Of a DNA stretch of 64,000 nt, positions 1 to 9,513 are shown one piece after another; position 1 is the stretch's first letter, and each line of letters opens with the position of its first letter. Both the position numbers and the translations under genes were made by a program. This DNA comes from Clostridiales bacterium (lineage in GTDB: Bacteria > Bacillota > Clostridia > Lachnospirales > Lachnospiraceae), in NCBI GenBank assembly GCA_018365455.1, contig JAGZJZ010000003.1, positions 124,001 through 188,000 on the forward strand, read 5' to 3'. A model generated the notes under the pieces. The model saw only the letters and a program-made list of their open reading frames with translations, ran no database searches and was not told the origin of the DNA.

Positions 1-1556
1 CCATCATCCACACTGTCTTCCATATCATCTTCATCTTCTTCATCATCTTCATTTTCAAGTTCGCCTTCATCTGTTACAGTATACGTGCTTTGTCTGACAT
101 CGGTAGTCAAATCGGCAGAACCATTTTTCATCTCATTAACTTCCAGTTTTATTTCATATACATCTCCCATTTTTGCTAATGACTTCAGATCAAAGTATAA
201 ATAAAGCATGTCCCCCTCAAGCTTAGCTCCCTGCGAGGAAGAAAAAGTCATCTCTATTGTACCCTCTTTTGCGGCACCATTATTCGCATCATTGATCCGG
301 CATGTCATATCATTGTCTTCAAAAGCCTCTAACTCCTCTGTGTCTGCACTTTCCAGAGTCATTATATTTTTATCATAGGTAAATGTTAATTTTCCATTCG
401 TTATTTCTTTCTTGGACGAAATTGCACATGTTGCTGTAAGAATATCTTCTCCTGCGCTCATGTCGTCAATGGTAAACGTAAGGGTTATATCTTTATTTTT
501 ATTATTGTCTGTATCTGTGCCATCGTTATTTGAACTAGCTGCCCTGATCGATGGGAGACTCCCCCCATCTACCAACGTTATGGGATTTTCCGACTCGCTT
601 TCCACCCCTTCACTCCGGTTCAATCTGATCTCATCAATATGCTGATTGTAATCTTTTCTGGTTTCTTCGATATTAAGAACTTTCATTATCTCTTCCAGTT
701 CTGTTTCTTTTACTTCCTTCTCTAATACCTTTACGATTACATTCGAATATTCCGTCAAACACAATTCGTCTTCTGGGGTGCAGCCATTAAAGATCACCAC
801 AACTTCTTTAAATATATCTCCTGCTTTATCTATATATTTTTTATGCTTTTTTGTCAGATTTACTGTTGGTATCGGATTACTTGTTTTCAACATTTCTGTT
901 TCCGGAATTTTAACCGGCAATTCATTCGTTTCTAGCATCTGATCTTTGGTTGTTTCTTCGTATGCCTCACCTGATTCAGGCATTTTCATCAGGCTTGTTT
1001 CTTCATATGCCGCTTCTGACTCAGACATTTGGACCTCGGTTATTTCTCCGTATGTTTCACCTGACTCAGACATTTGAGCCTCGGTTATTTCTTCGTATAT
1101 TTCACCTGACTCAGACATTTGAGCCTCGGTTATTTCTTCGTATGTTTCATCTTGCTTAATCGTTTGGGTTTCGGTTGTTTTTTCATATGCCTCATTTGAC
1201 ACAGGCGACTCTGTTTCTGCTGATTCCACGCCAGTTTCTGTTTCTGTTACCAGCCCGGATATCTCTGTTTGAATAAACTCTTCTGTTGGTGCTTTCTGCG
1301 GCTGAAACACAACAAAAGCGGTTTTCTCCATGTCCCTTTTTCCCGCTTTTTTCAATTCTTTCCACTCTTCTTCACTGACACTTGTCAACTGCTCTTCTTC
1401 ATCCTGTCCCTTTACATAAAGAGAATGTTTCAGCGTATTTTCTTTCTTTGTATCAGCAGCCGAAATTTGTTGATCTGCCGCAAAAACTGTCACTGAAAAT
1501 AATACGACGAAAATGAGTATTGCTATTCCTTGTACCAGCCATTTTTTACTTTTCAT
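1..1556 (-). CDS. Secreted cohesin-like surface protein, 3' part beyond window
   Basis: Translating the minus strand from ATG at 1556 gives an open frame with no stop through base 1, so the C-terminus is outside the window. The start has AAAGGA nine bases upstream. Residues 1-27 form a signal peptide (KSKKWLVQGIAILIFVVLF, then VFAA). Residues about 117-205 are six or seven 15-residue acidic repeats of the type MSESGETYEEITEAQ, probably an extended stalk. Residues about 350-500 look like a cohesin-type beta-sandwich (ITLTFTIDD, KLTFTYDKNIMTLES, GTIEMTFSS, LYLYFDLKS), followed by an acidic run. The gene lies just downstream of a GH2 enzyme that ends in a dockerin, so it may be that enzyme's docking partner. 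The cohesin call rests on my reading of strand pattern and spacing, not on a profile search. It could instead be another Ig-like adhesin. Confidence 0.7.
   Translation of the reverse strand, partial: MKSKKWLVQGIAILIFVVLFSVTVFAADQQISAADTKKENTLKHSLYVKGQDEEEQLTSVSEEEWKELKKAGKRDMEKTAFVVFQPQKAPTEEFIQTEISGLVTETETGVESAETESPVSNEAYEKTTETQTIKQDETYEEITEAQMSESGEIYEEITEAQMSESGETYGEITEVQMSESEAAYEETSLMKMPESGEAYEETTKDQMLETNELPVKIPETEMLKTSNPIPTVNLTKKHKKYIDKAGDIFKEVVVIFNGCTPEDELCLTEYSNVIVKVLEKEVKETELEEIMKVLNIEETRKDYNQHIDEIRLNRSEGVESESENPITLVDGGSLPSIRAASSNNDGTDTDNNKNKDITLTFTIDDMSAGEDILTATCAISSKKEITNGKLTFTYDKNIMTLESADTEELEAFEDNDMTCRINDANNGAAKEGTIEMTFSSSQGAKLEGDMLYLYFDLKSLAKMGDVYEIKLEVNEMKNGSADLTTDVRQSTYTVTDEGELENEDDEEDEDDMEDSVDD
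945..1205 (-). repeat. 45-bp tandem coding repeats (15 residues)
   Basis: About six tandem units of 45 bp lie inside the cohesin-like gene. They encode variants of MSESGE-YEEITEAQ. The middle three copies are nearly identical at DNA level (differences at only a few positions) and the outer copies are degenerate, as expected for recent expansion from the centre. Confidence 0.8.
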
Positions 1557-1619
1557 ATTTATATATCCTTTCAGGTGAGATATTTTTGCCACTTTTACTG
1601 TCAGTTTCATTTTATTTTG

Positions 1620-1649
1620 ATTATAACATATAGAAGCCTATGGCTGCAA
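1620..1649 (-). promoter_or_regulatory. Promoter of cohesin-like gene
   Basis: On the minus strand a perfect extended -10, TGTTATAAT (TATAAT at 1625-1620), is preceded after 18 bases by a weak -35 (TTGCAG, 1649-1644). It lies 64 bases before the ATG at 1556. This suggests the gene is transcribed on its own, not only by read-through from the GH2 gene. Confidence 0.55.
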
Positions 1650-1756
1650 TTATACTTTATGACAAAAAAATATTTTTTTCATCTCGAGCATTGTATGTTC
1701 AAAAAAAACTGCCATGAAATACTAAAAGTATTACAGTGAACAACGATTCAACGTAA

Positions 1757-1793
1757 AAAGAGCACATCAAAACTTTATATTGATGTACTCTTT
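1757..1793 (-). terminator. Terminator of GH2 gene
   Basis: A 14-bp stem (1757-1770 with 1780-1793, one C/A mismatch) and a 9-base loop lie about 70 bases after the GH2 stop. On the minus strand the stem runs into TTTTT. The 305-base gap between the GH2 and cohesin-like genes holds this terminator and the next promoter, and nothing else I recognise. Confidence 0.75.
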
Positions 1794-1861
1794 CTATTAT
1801 TATAATTTCATTCCAAAGACCAACATAATCTCACCGCACAATGTCAAATACGATCCAAAAA

Positions 1862-4800
1862 TCAAAATGCATTTATTTTCTCTGCCGCTAATTGAAGAAT
1901 GACTGCTGCATCGCTGCTATCCGATACTGCATCACCATTTACATCTCCCGCCTGAATCTGATCATCAGTCAGTTCATTAACTTCTGCACTGTATGCAAGC
2001 AGTTCGGATACATCCTGTGTATCTACTCTGCCATTCAGAGTAACATCTCCAAGAAGCCTGGCTTTCAGGATTTCAGAGATGAGTTTTTTCAAAACTTCCC
2101 CAGCAACCGCAGTGTCTGCTTCCTGGTTATCGTATACACGCTGTGCTTCCTCCGTCACTGCAGATAGCCCTGCAATACTGGTTTCCACATATTTTCCTGA
2201 TTTATTCAAAATATCATTTGCTTTTTTCAATGCATTGTTAAGCTCAGCCTTAAAGGCTTTTCTCACCAGATTTGCCATAGCCTGTGCCAATGCATTATAT
2301 GCTGCATCTATATTCTCCTGGGTTATCTGGCTATTTCCAGCCAATTCTTTCGATTCAGCCAGAACCTTTTTCAGTGTTTCCACACTGGAAGTGGTATACT
2401 GCCCTTCGCTTTCAAGAAGACTTTCAGCTGCCTGAATCAATAGATCCAGCCTTGTATGATTCTCTTCTTTTTCTGTTAGCAGGGAGGTCACTGCAGTCAT
2501 AAGACTTGTAGTGGCACTGTTAATGGTTTCCTGATTTACATCTTCGCTTTCATATATTATTTTTGCATGCTCAATTGCAGTTCTGACTGCCTGTATACTT
2601 TCTTCTGTGTACTGTACCAGCGTTTCATCTTCTGCTAAAATTGCTTCTGCACCTTCAATGACTGCCTTTAAGCCAGCTTTCTGCCTGCTGTTTTCCAGAG
2701 AATTGCATGCAGTTATGAGATTTAAGAAAGCTTCATCTACTGCTTCCTGCGTAGCTTCGATGTTTTGCAGAAGATCTCGTGCCATATCTAACGTTTCCTG
2801 CACAAATCCCCAACTCTCTGAAGTAAAGCTACCGACTTCTATCTGCTCCGATTCCAGTTTTTCTGCCATAGTCACGGCAAGCTTCAGGCTTGTCATATCT
2901 ATTTCAGACGGTTCTTCCGGTTGTTCACCTCCTGAGTATGTAATCTCAAGCAACACATTTAGAGATTCCATCACAACTCCAGAAATTTTAGAAACCGTCC
3001 CCTCCAACGTTCCCTTTGTACCTTCTATTGTCAGGCTGTCCAGATTCCATTCTACCGGAAGGGCAACTTGTGTACCCTCTTCCAAAACAGCCAGAATATT
3101 CTGGGGAAGTTCCATATTTTCTACAGCCGTACCGGTCTCTGTCTCTATTCCTTCTGGGGTTTTGACTGTTTTTACAGTTCTATCCATTGATTGGATTCCA
3201 TATGCATCAAAGAGACCGAATCCTTGTTCTGTTTCTCTTCCGGCCGGTAAAGTAACCCTGATAAAACGAACTTCTCCCTCCGCCTGTTCATAAGGACGGA
3301 CTTCTTCATTTCCCTCTGCTGTTCTGTCCACAAGCACATTCCAGTTAATCTGATCCAGGGAACCCTCAATAAGATATTTGTGATTCTCTGACCCATTCCA
3401 GGTCATTTGAATATTGTCCAGAGAATAAATTCCCATGGTGTCTACCATCCACCATTCTTTGTCTGTTGTTGTTTCAGGATACCAGTAATAGTTCGGCACA
3501 CCGTTGTTTCCATATGCAGCACTGCTGTTCTCACTGCTAGAAGATGCAGATGCCTGCTTTTCTCTTGATACACTTAGTGGTTTGCTGTCTGAAGCTTCTC
3601 CGTACACTTCAACTTCTCTGATACACGGCCAGTAATTTGCCATATTATCTGTTGTAATTTCACTAATTCTCAGATATCGGACAATGTCCTCTGACTCCAC
3701 TGCAACTTCGCTTTCGCACCAATCTCCTTTTCTGTAATCCGCCAGAATCTTGAAATGTTCTCCATCAAAGGATCCCTGAACAAAAAATTTGTATCCTGCA
3801 AATTCATTTTCAAAATGAATTTTTATATCACTCAGACGATAATTATCTTTTAAATCTATCTGCCACCAGTGATCTGCAGTTCCTTCACCACCCTTCGCGC
3901 ACCATTTAGTATCAGGGTTCCCGTCATTGGCATATTCCGCTTTCTCTGCCCATAACTGTCCCTCATTATTTACCGAACTGGCTGATACTGGTTTGTTCAT
4001 AGCAATATTGGAACTGATACCGGTTCCAAATACTTCTCTTAAAACAGCCCATTCTCCATTTGATCCCTGTGTAAAATCAATTCTCACATAACGTGCCTGT
4101 ACGGTGTTTTCAAATATCACGGTGTTTTCTTTGCTGCCCAGACTGTGATCCACGATGGTATACTGCTCCACATTTTCATCTGTCAGCGGTTCATTTGACG
4201 CCGCGATTTTATAATGGTATATATTACCATTACTTTCTAGGGATAGTCCTATAGATGAAATAGCAATCATTGACCCAAGATCTGCCATCCACCACTGTGG
4301 GTAACTTCCATCTGCTGCACACCATTTGGTGTCATCATTACCATCCACTGCATTAGCTGCTGTTTCCCCTGAATATGCATTTTCCGAACTTGCACTTGTT
4401 TTCTTTCCGCTGAAAATATTTTTGCTGCTGCTTCCATCAAATTCATATTCATCTGCATCACCATCTTTCGGAACTTCCGGAAGTCCTTCCACAGCTTCTG
4501 CAGAAAGTGTCACCGATGAACCTGCCAGTCCTTTTGAAGTTGCATTTAACGTAATATCACCTTCTCCGCGTTTGCTTTTTACCCATACTGCAAGCTGTCC
4601 GCCTCTTGTGGTAATCTTCTTTGGTCCTACTATAAGTCCTGGACCTTCCACACTCAAATCCACGTCCTTATACGCATTTGTGACGATGGTACCATTCATA
4701 TCTGTAATATCAATCCACACTAATTTAGCATCACTACCGTCTAACTGTATTGGAGTATCACTTCTTGGACGCAGCTGTACTTTCTGCGCCTCTTTCGGAG

Positions 4801-6973
4801 CCTTTCTGGTATATTCAGCCACTTCTGAACCATCTATCTTGCCAACTGCCTTCAATTCACCTTGTCCTGCTTTATATTTCCTTAAATCAAAGGTTATCGG
4901 TGCATAATCCAGGTTTTCTGTACCGATTTCTTTACCGTCGCTTTCTGAAGGAATATCTGCATCACTTCTGTCACCGTGTGGTCCCCACATGGTTTCATCA
5001 TGTCCCTGTTCACCAATGAATTCACCATCAAGATACAATGCAACGGTATCACAGTTACTGAATATACGTACTTCTGTATTGTCCGCATCCTGATCCCAAA
5101 GATTCGCAATGTAGACCATAGGACCTGATTCTATTCCATACTCAGAGAGATTTGTATCCGGTGCGCGCTGACTCCGATAAAAGTATGCAGAATGCTTTGG
5201 GATTCTGTACAAATCCACAACTCCGCAATATGTCAGCAAACCGGAATCAAATCCTGCATAATCTGCATAATCCCAGTACATGGATGCGCCCACATAATCT
5301 TTAGACTTCATCAGACTTACACTTTCCTGAATATTGTCAGATTGAATAAGCATTCCTACGTCACCGCCTTTTTTACCATAGGAGTTTTCCTTTTCCCTGG
5401 TTACACGCGTGGTAGAACTGGTTCCCCCGTAAGTCCAGTCGCCATATTCTGCTACGATAACCGGTTTATCCTTATACTCCGCATTTTCAGCACCTTCACT
5501 GCCACTTTGAAATATACGTGCCTGAGGTGTTCCAAGTCCGATATCAAAGGCATCCCAGTGCAGACATCCTGCCGTCCATGCATAGGAATCCCCATTCTCC
5601 GGATACTCTTCCTTTGCGATCTGATTCATCCGCACTGCCCAGTCATAAGTGTAATTGCTCTCATTCAGACTCGTCTCCCATGCTACAATACTTGGATGAT
5701 TTCTGTGGCTTCGTATTGTGGTCCGCAATTCATTATATGTACTTTCTTTAAATTCTTCTGTATTGTTATAATACTGCCAGCCAGACGGACACTCCAATAC
5801 TATGACTCCATAAGTGTCACACGCATCATAAAATGCCTGCACATGAGGATAATGTGCCATTCTGACAAAGTCGAACCCGTTTTCCTTTATCTCCCTGATT
5901 TCATCATAAATGGCACTTTCCGGTACAGCATTCCCAAACATATAGGTTTCTGCATGAAGATTTACACCGTTTACTTTGGTCAGCTCATCATTTATGTACA
6001 ATCCATCCCGTTTCCACTCCACTTTACGGATTCCATATGTGGTATCCACACTATCCTTCACTTCCTCATTGACTTTGACTGTGGTACGAACTGTATAAAG
6101 CTCTGGTGTATCACAGGACCAGAGTTTTGGATTTTCTACCGTAAGCAAAGGCTTAAACTCAACTGATGCTCCTGCTTCCACTTTTTGTGACTGCGTTTCT
6201 TGTACGGCTACGTGACCTGACTCATCTATAATATAAGTTTCCAGAGTAACATTCTGAGCTTCTGTACCCGTATTTTCTACCTGCGTCTTGACCTGCACAT
6301 CTGCACTTTTTTCACTGACTGCCGGAGCAGTGACAAACACGCCTCCTCCGGCAACAGTCTCCTCTTCTATTTCATCAGTGATATGGACTGGATCTTTTAT
6401 TGTAAGGTAAGAATTACCATAAATACCACCCCAATACTGGAAATCCGGGTTTGTCTTTCCAGGCGCAAAGCCAGTATTTGGTCTACTGTCAAGTTCAACA
6501 GCGATTACATTTTCTTCTCCATATTTTAAGTGCTCTGCCAGATTGATTACAATTGGGCTGTAGCCACCCTTATGTACTTTAACCGGCTGGCCATTCACCC
6601 ATATTTCTGCTTTCTGCATAGCTGCTTCAAAAGTAAGCAGCAGTTCTTTTTCTGCCCATGCTGCATCTGCCACAAATGTCTTGCGGTACCAGCTGATTCC
6701 CAGATAGGCATCCTTGTTATCCGCATCATAGTACTCTGTGGAATGAGGAAGATTAACATACACCCAGGCGTCATCCCTAAAGTCCTCTTTTTCTCCTCCC
6801 GGTATGTCTCCTTTGTAAAAATGCCAGTCTGTATTAAAATTAATGACCTGTCTGTCATTTTTCGTTTCATATACCACCGCTGCGCTCTCTGCTTTTACCT
6901 CTGCATAAGGCAGCGCCTGAGGCAAAACCAAGGATAATGCTAAAATTGCCGCCAACAAACGTTTCCTTTTCAT
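1862..6973 (-). CDS. Secreted GH2 glycosidase with CBM32, FIVAR and dockerin modules
   Basis: 1703-residue extracellular glycoside hydrolase, most likely a beta-galactosidase-type GH2. Start ATG follows AGGAGGAAAAG. In order: signal peptide (1-29), GH2 sugar-binding domain (about 45-200), Ig-like domain, TIM barrel (about 330-620), a DUF4982-like domain (about 640-730), Ig-like region, three F5/8 type C/CBM32 domains (about 850-985, 988-1126, 1133-1259), a Big_4-like domain, FIVAR helical repeats (about 1355-1638) and a C-terminal dockerin (about 1640-1703). The dockerin has two Ca-binding segments, DVTLNGRVDTQDV and DVNGDAVSDSSDA. The acid/base is expected at E438 (SLNESNY) and the nucleophile at E509 (IVAEYGDW). 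GH2 membership is clear, but the exact sugar (galactose or glucuronate) is not. No LPXTG is present, so retention on the cell would depend on the dockerin. The neighbouring cohesin-like protein fits that idea. Confidence 0.9.
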   Translation of the reverse strand: MKRKRLLAAILALSLVLPQALPYAEVKAESAAVVYETKNDRQVINFNTDWHFYKGDIPGGEKEDFRDDAWVYVNLPHSTEYYDADNKDAYLGISWYRKTFVADAAWAEKELLLTFEAAMQKAEIWVNGQPVKVHKGGYSPIVINLAEHLKYGEENVIAVELDSRPNTGFAPGKTNPDFQYWGGIYGNSYLTIKDPVHITDEIEEETVAGGGVFVTAPAVSEKSADVQVKTQVENTGTEAQNVTLETYIIDESGHVAVQETQSQKVEAGASVEFKPLLTVENPKLWSCDTPELYTVRTTVKVNEEVKDSVDTTYGIRKVEWKRDGLYINDELTKVNGVNLHAETYMFGNAVPESAIYDEIREIKENGFDFVRMAHYPHVQAFYDACDTYGVIVLECPSGWQYYNNTEEFKESTYNELRTTIRSHRNHPSIVAWETSLNESNYTYDWAVRMNQIAKEEYPENGDSYAWTAGCLHWDAFDIGLGTPQARIFQSGSEGAENAEYKDKPVIVAEYGDWTYGGTSSTTRVTREKENSYGKKGGDVGMLIQSDNIQESVSLMKSKDYVGASMYWDYADYAGFDSGLLTYCGVVDLYRIPKHSAYFYRSQRAPDTNLSEYGIESGPMVYIANLWDQDADNTEVRIFSNCDTVALYLDGEFIGEQGHDETMWGPHGDRSDADIPSESDGKEIGTENLDYAPITFDLRKYKAGQGELKAVGKIDGSEVAEYTRKAPKEAQKVQLRPRSDTPIQLDGSDAKLVWIDITDMNGTIVTNAYKDVDLSVEGPGLIVGPKKITTRGGQLAVWVKSKRGEGDITLNATSKGLAGSSVTLSAEAVEGLPEVPKDGDADEYEFDGSSSKNIFSGKKTSASSENAYSGETAANAVDGNDDTKWCAADGSYPQWWMADLGSMIAISSIGLSLESNGNIYHYKIAASNEPLTDENVEQYTIVDHSLGSKENTVIFENTVQARYVRIDFTQGSNGEWAVLREVFGTGISSNIAMNKPVSASSVNNEGQLWAEKAEYANDGNPDTKWCAKGGEGTADHWWQIDLKDNYRLSDIKIHFENEFAGYKFFVQGSFDGEHFKILADYRKGDWCESEVAVESEDIVRYLRISEITTDNMANYWPCIREVEVYGEASDSKPLSVSREKQASASSSSENSSAAYGNNGVPNYYWYPETTTDKEWWMVDTMGIYSLDNIQMTWNGSENHKYLIEGSLDQINWNVLVDRTAEGNEEVRPYEQAEGEVRFIRVTLPAGRETEQGFGLFDAYGIQSMDRTVKTVKTPEGIETETGTAVENMELPQNILAVLEEGTQVALPVEWNLDSLTIEGTKGTLEGTVSKISGVVMESLNVLLEITYSGGEQPEEPSEIDMTSLKLAVTMAEKLESEQIEVGSFTSESWGFVQETLDMARDLLQNIEATQEAVDEAFLNLITACNSLENSRQKAGLKAVIEGAEAILAEDETLVQYTEESIQAVRTAIEHAKIIYESEDVNQETINSATTSLMTAVTSLLTEKEENHTRLDLLIQAAESLLESEGQYTTSSVETLKKVLAESKELAGNSQITQENIDAAYNALAQAMANLVRKAFKAELNNALKKANDILNKSGKYVETSIAGLSAVTEEAQRVYDNQEADTAVAGEVLKKLISEILKARLLGDVTLNGRVDTQDVSELLAYSAEVNELTDDQIQAGDVNGDAVSDSSDAAVILQLAAEKINAF

Positions 6974-7297
6974 CTTTTCCTCCTAATTAAATATATTTTT
7001 TACTTTCTTTTTTGAATGTAATTTTTAATAATACTAAGTTCGGTTTGTTTTCTTAGTCATTATTTTAACATAGGACTATTTATATTTTTTAGGAATATAT
7101 TTATAATAATTGTCAATATTTCAATTTCTTTTTTAGCTGGATTGAATAAATTCAGTATTCTTGAACTTTATTACGATTTTACATTGTTACCATATAACTT
7201 TATTATATCATTCTGACATATTCCGCTCTGTTTTTACATACATAGACCAAATTAATATCAGGCAAACTCTTTTACCCCTGTGTCATGAATATTGGAC
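6974..7297. other. AT-rich intergenic region upstream of the GH2 gene
   Basis: About 320 very AT-rich bases between the GH2 start and the gdhA terminator. The GH2 ribosome binding site is at its left edge. Several TATAAT-like strings occur on both strands, so I cannot assign a single promoter. No convincing gene was seen here. Confidence 0.5.
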
Positions 7298-7338
7298 AAA
7301 AAAATATCCCGCAAGCATCATACTTGCGGGATATTTTT
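7298..7338 (-). terminator. Terminator of gdhA
   Basis: A stem of 14 or more perfect pairs (AAATATCCCGCAAG with its complement) around a 7-base loop begins seven bases after the gdhA stop codon. On the minus strand it ends in seven T residues. Classical intrinsic terminator. Confidence 0.9.
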
Positions 7339-7344
7339 ATACGA

Positions 7345-8679
7345 TTATACGATTCCCTGTGCGTTCATAGCATCTACAATTTTTTCAAATCCTGCAATGT
7401 TTGCACCTAATACATAGTTGCCGTCCTGTCCGTAACGTTTTGCAGCGTCTGACATGTTATGGCAGATATTCACCATGATTCCCTGTAATTTGGAATCCAC
7501 TTCTTCGAATGACCAGCTCAGTCTTTCGCTGTTCTGTGACATTTCAAGTGCGGATGTAGCAACACCACCAGCATTTGCAGCTTTACCCGGAGCAAAGATT
7601 ACACCGTTTTCCTGAAGGTATTTTGTAGCTTCCAGGGTTGTAGGCATGTTAGCACCTTCACATACTGCGAAGCAGCCATTTGCTACTAAAGTCTTAGCAT
7701 CTTCAATATCCAGTTCATTCTGTGTAGCACATGGAAGGGCAATGTCAACTTTTGCTGTCCATACGCCTTTTCCTTCGTGGTATTCGGAATTTGGTCTGTA
7801 GTTTTTGTATTCCGTTAATCTTGCACGTTTTACTTCTTTAATCTCTTTTAATACATCTACGTCAATTCCTTCCGGATCATATACCCATCCGGTAGAATCG
7901 CTTACGGTTACAACTTTAGCGCCCAGCTGATGTGCTTTCTGGGTTGCATAAATAGCAACATTTCCGGAACCGGATACTGCTACTGTTTTGCCTGCTAATT
8001 CTTTTCCGTTGATCTTTAATAATTCTTCTGTTAAATATAATAAACCATATCCGGTAGCTTCTGTTCTTGCTAAGGAACCGCCGTAGGATAAGCCTTTTCC
8101 GGTTAACACGCCTTCATAAACGCCGCGGATTCTCTTATACTGTCCGAACATGTATCCGATCTCTCTTGCACCTGTTCCGATATCACCTGCCGGTACGTCT
8201 GTATCAGCGCCAATATATTTGCAAAGTTCTGTCATAAAACTCTGGCAGAATGCCATAACTTCTCTGTCTGATTTGCCCTTGGGATCAAAATCACATCCAC
8301 CTTTACCACCGCCAATTGGAAGACCTGTCAGTGAGTTCTTGAAAATCTGTTCGAATCCCAGGAATTTAATAATTCCGATATTAACGGATGGATGCAGACG
8401 AAGACCGCCTTTGTAAGGTCCGATTGCGCTGTTAAACTGCACACGATAGCCTGTATTTACCTGAACCTGTCCCTTGTCGTCTACCCAAGGCACACGGAAT
8501 TTCAATTGTCTTTCCGGTTCAACAAGTCTTTCAAGCAATGCATCTTTTCTGAATTTTTCTTCATTTGCTTCAACTACAACTCGTAAAGATTCCAGAACTT
8601 CTTTTACTGCCTGATGGAATTCCGGTTCAGCAGGGTTCTTTTTCACTACCAGTTCAATTACCTCATCAACATATGACAT
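7345..8679 (-). CDS. gdhA: Glutamate dehydrogenase (NADP-type)
   Basis: 444-residue enzyme that interconverts 2-oxoglutarate plus ammonia and glutamate in the cytoplasm. The frame stays open further upstream, but ATG at 8679 (MSYVDEVIELV) has AGGAGG eight bases before it and gives the usual hexameric GDH length. Family motifs are present: the substrate-binding segment IGPYKGGLRLHPSVN, the catalytic lysine region LPIGGGKGGCDFDPKGKSD, the PAGDIGTGAREIG loop, and the Rossmann motif SGSGNVA. The gene is monocistronic, with a strong terminator directly after its stop. Very common in gut Clostridia, and unrelated to the carbohydrate genes around it. Confidence 0.97.
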   Translation of the reverse strand: MSYVDEVIELVVKKNPAEPEFHQAVKEVLESLRVVVEANEEKFRKDALLERLVEPERQLKFRVPWVDDKGQVQVNTGYRVQFNSAIGPYKGGLRLHPSVNIGIIKFLGFEQIFKNSLTGLPIGGGKGGCDFDPKGKSDREVMAFCQSFMTELCKYIGADTDVPAGDIGTGAREIGYMFGQYKRIRGVYEGVLTGKGLSYGGSLARTEATGYGLLYLTEELLKINGKELAGKTVAVSGSGNVAIYATQKAHQLGAKVVTVSDSTGWVYDPEGIDVDVLKEIKEVKRARLTEYKNYRPNSEYHEGKGVWTAKVDIALPCATQNELDIEDAKTLVANGCFAVCEGANMPTTLEATKYLQENGVIFAPGKAANAGGVATSALEMSQNSERLSWSFEEVDSKLQGIMVNICHNMSDAAKRYGQDGNYVLGANIAGFEKIVDAMNAQGIV

Positions 8680-8835
8680 TTTAAAATCCTCCTTAGCATA
8701 AATGTTTTCCAGTAAAAACAGACGCTCCTCAATCCATCTGCCTCTACGTTTTAGTTCCATTTTGTATTATATAATGTACAGAAGCTGATGACAAGTAATT
8801 TTTTACATTTCTTTACATATATTCTCAAGCCTTTT

Positions 8836-9270
8836 TTACAAATAAGACTTGAGAATCCGTATGGTATCCTCTTCAAAACCCAGAAATTCTTCTGCGAGTT
8901 CATATACCATATTGTGCACAACCGGATTCTGATCCACTTTTTTTTTCACCTCAGTTAACCGTTCTTCTTTCTTTTGTATCATCATATCGGCTATGTGTGA
9001 GGTACTTACGTTGAAGACTGTTCCTGCCTGAAGGGAAGCCCAGCGTTTTGTTCTGTCCCCAAGCTTTAACGCCGTATCAGCCAATCCTTTTTCCCTCAGG
9101 CTGTCAGCAGCCCTTTCTTCCAGCCTCGAATACCTGGCTGCTTGGAGATTCAAATCCAGTGCCAGTTCGTCATCGTATACTTTACTTAAAATAGTGTGGA
9201 TATCAAGAAGCGCTGTTTTACTTTCCTTACAGATTCCACAGAGAATCTCTTGTTCTGCATTCGTTATCAT
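8836..9270 (-). CDS. Small helical protein of unknown function
   Basis: 144 residues. Start ATG follows GAGGTGAT. I do not recognise the family. The sequence is rich in E, K, L and A with long predicted helices (EERAADSLREKGLADTALK, then KKEERLTEVKKKVDQ), no signal peptide and no membrane segment, so it is probably a soluble cytoplasmic helical bundle. It stands alone between the GH136 terminator and gdhA, 157 bases upstream of gdhA in the same direction. Its good ribosome site and clean reading frame support a real gene. Confidence 0.75.
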   Translation of the reverse strand: MITNAEQEILCGICKESKTALLDIHTILSKVYDDELALDLNLQAARYSRLEERAADSLREKGLADTALKLGDRTKRWASLQAGTVFNVSTSHIADMMIQKKEERLTEVKKKVDQNPVVHNMVYELAEEFLGFEEDTIRILKSYL

Positions 9271-9385
9271 GATTAATCACCTCGCTTTTTCATAGCATGT
9301 GTATTAAAATCATAATTTATGCAGATTCTTCTTTTCATTCATAATTTAACCAGTGCAAACACATCAAAAAGCTTATGCACAACAC

Positions 9386-9420
9386 AAAAACAGAGAGATG
9401 AGGATCCATCTCTCTGTTTT
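9386..9420 (-). terminator. Terminator of the chaperone-GH136 operon
   Basis: A perfect 14-bp stem (AAAACAGAGAGATG with its complement) and a 6-base loop lie about 95 bases after the stop of the last GH136-like gene. On the minus strand the stem ends in TTTTT. Confidence 0.85.
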
Positions 9421-9513
9421 GCAGTAACCTGAATATTTCATTCATGAAATCACATAACACATCCGTTCTGCTTCGTTCAGCCATTCACAACGTTCTTACT
9501 GTTTATGCTTCTT

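Noticed and set aside
945..1205. Tandem 45-bp repeats considered as a CRISPR array.
   Set aside because: There are no unique spacers; the units are contiguous and in frame within a protein gene.
2607..3293. Plus-strand frame of 228 codons opposite the FIVAR region of the GH2 gene.
   Set aside because: No ribosome site, and it is antisense to coherent protein repeats ending in a dockerin.
5192..6166. Long open frame on the plus strand inside the GH2 gene.
   Set aside because: It is antisense to conserved GH2 catalytic sequence, has no ribosome site and has the composition of a mirror frame.
7161..7370. Small plus-strand frame between the GH2 and gdhA genes.
   Set aside because: It crosses the gdhA terminator hairpin and has no ribosome site.
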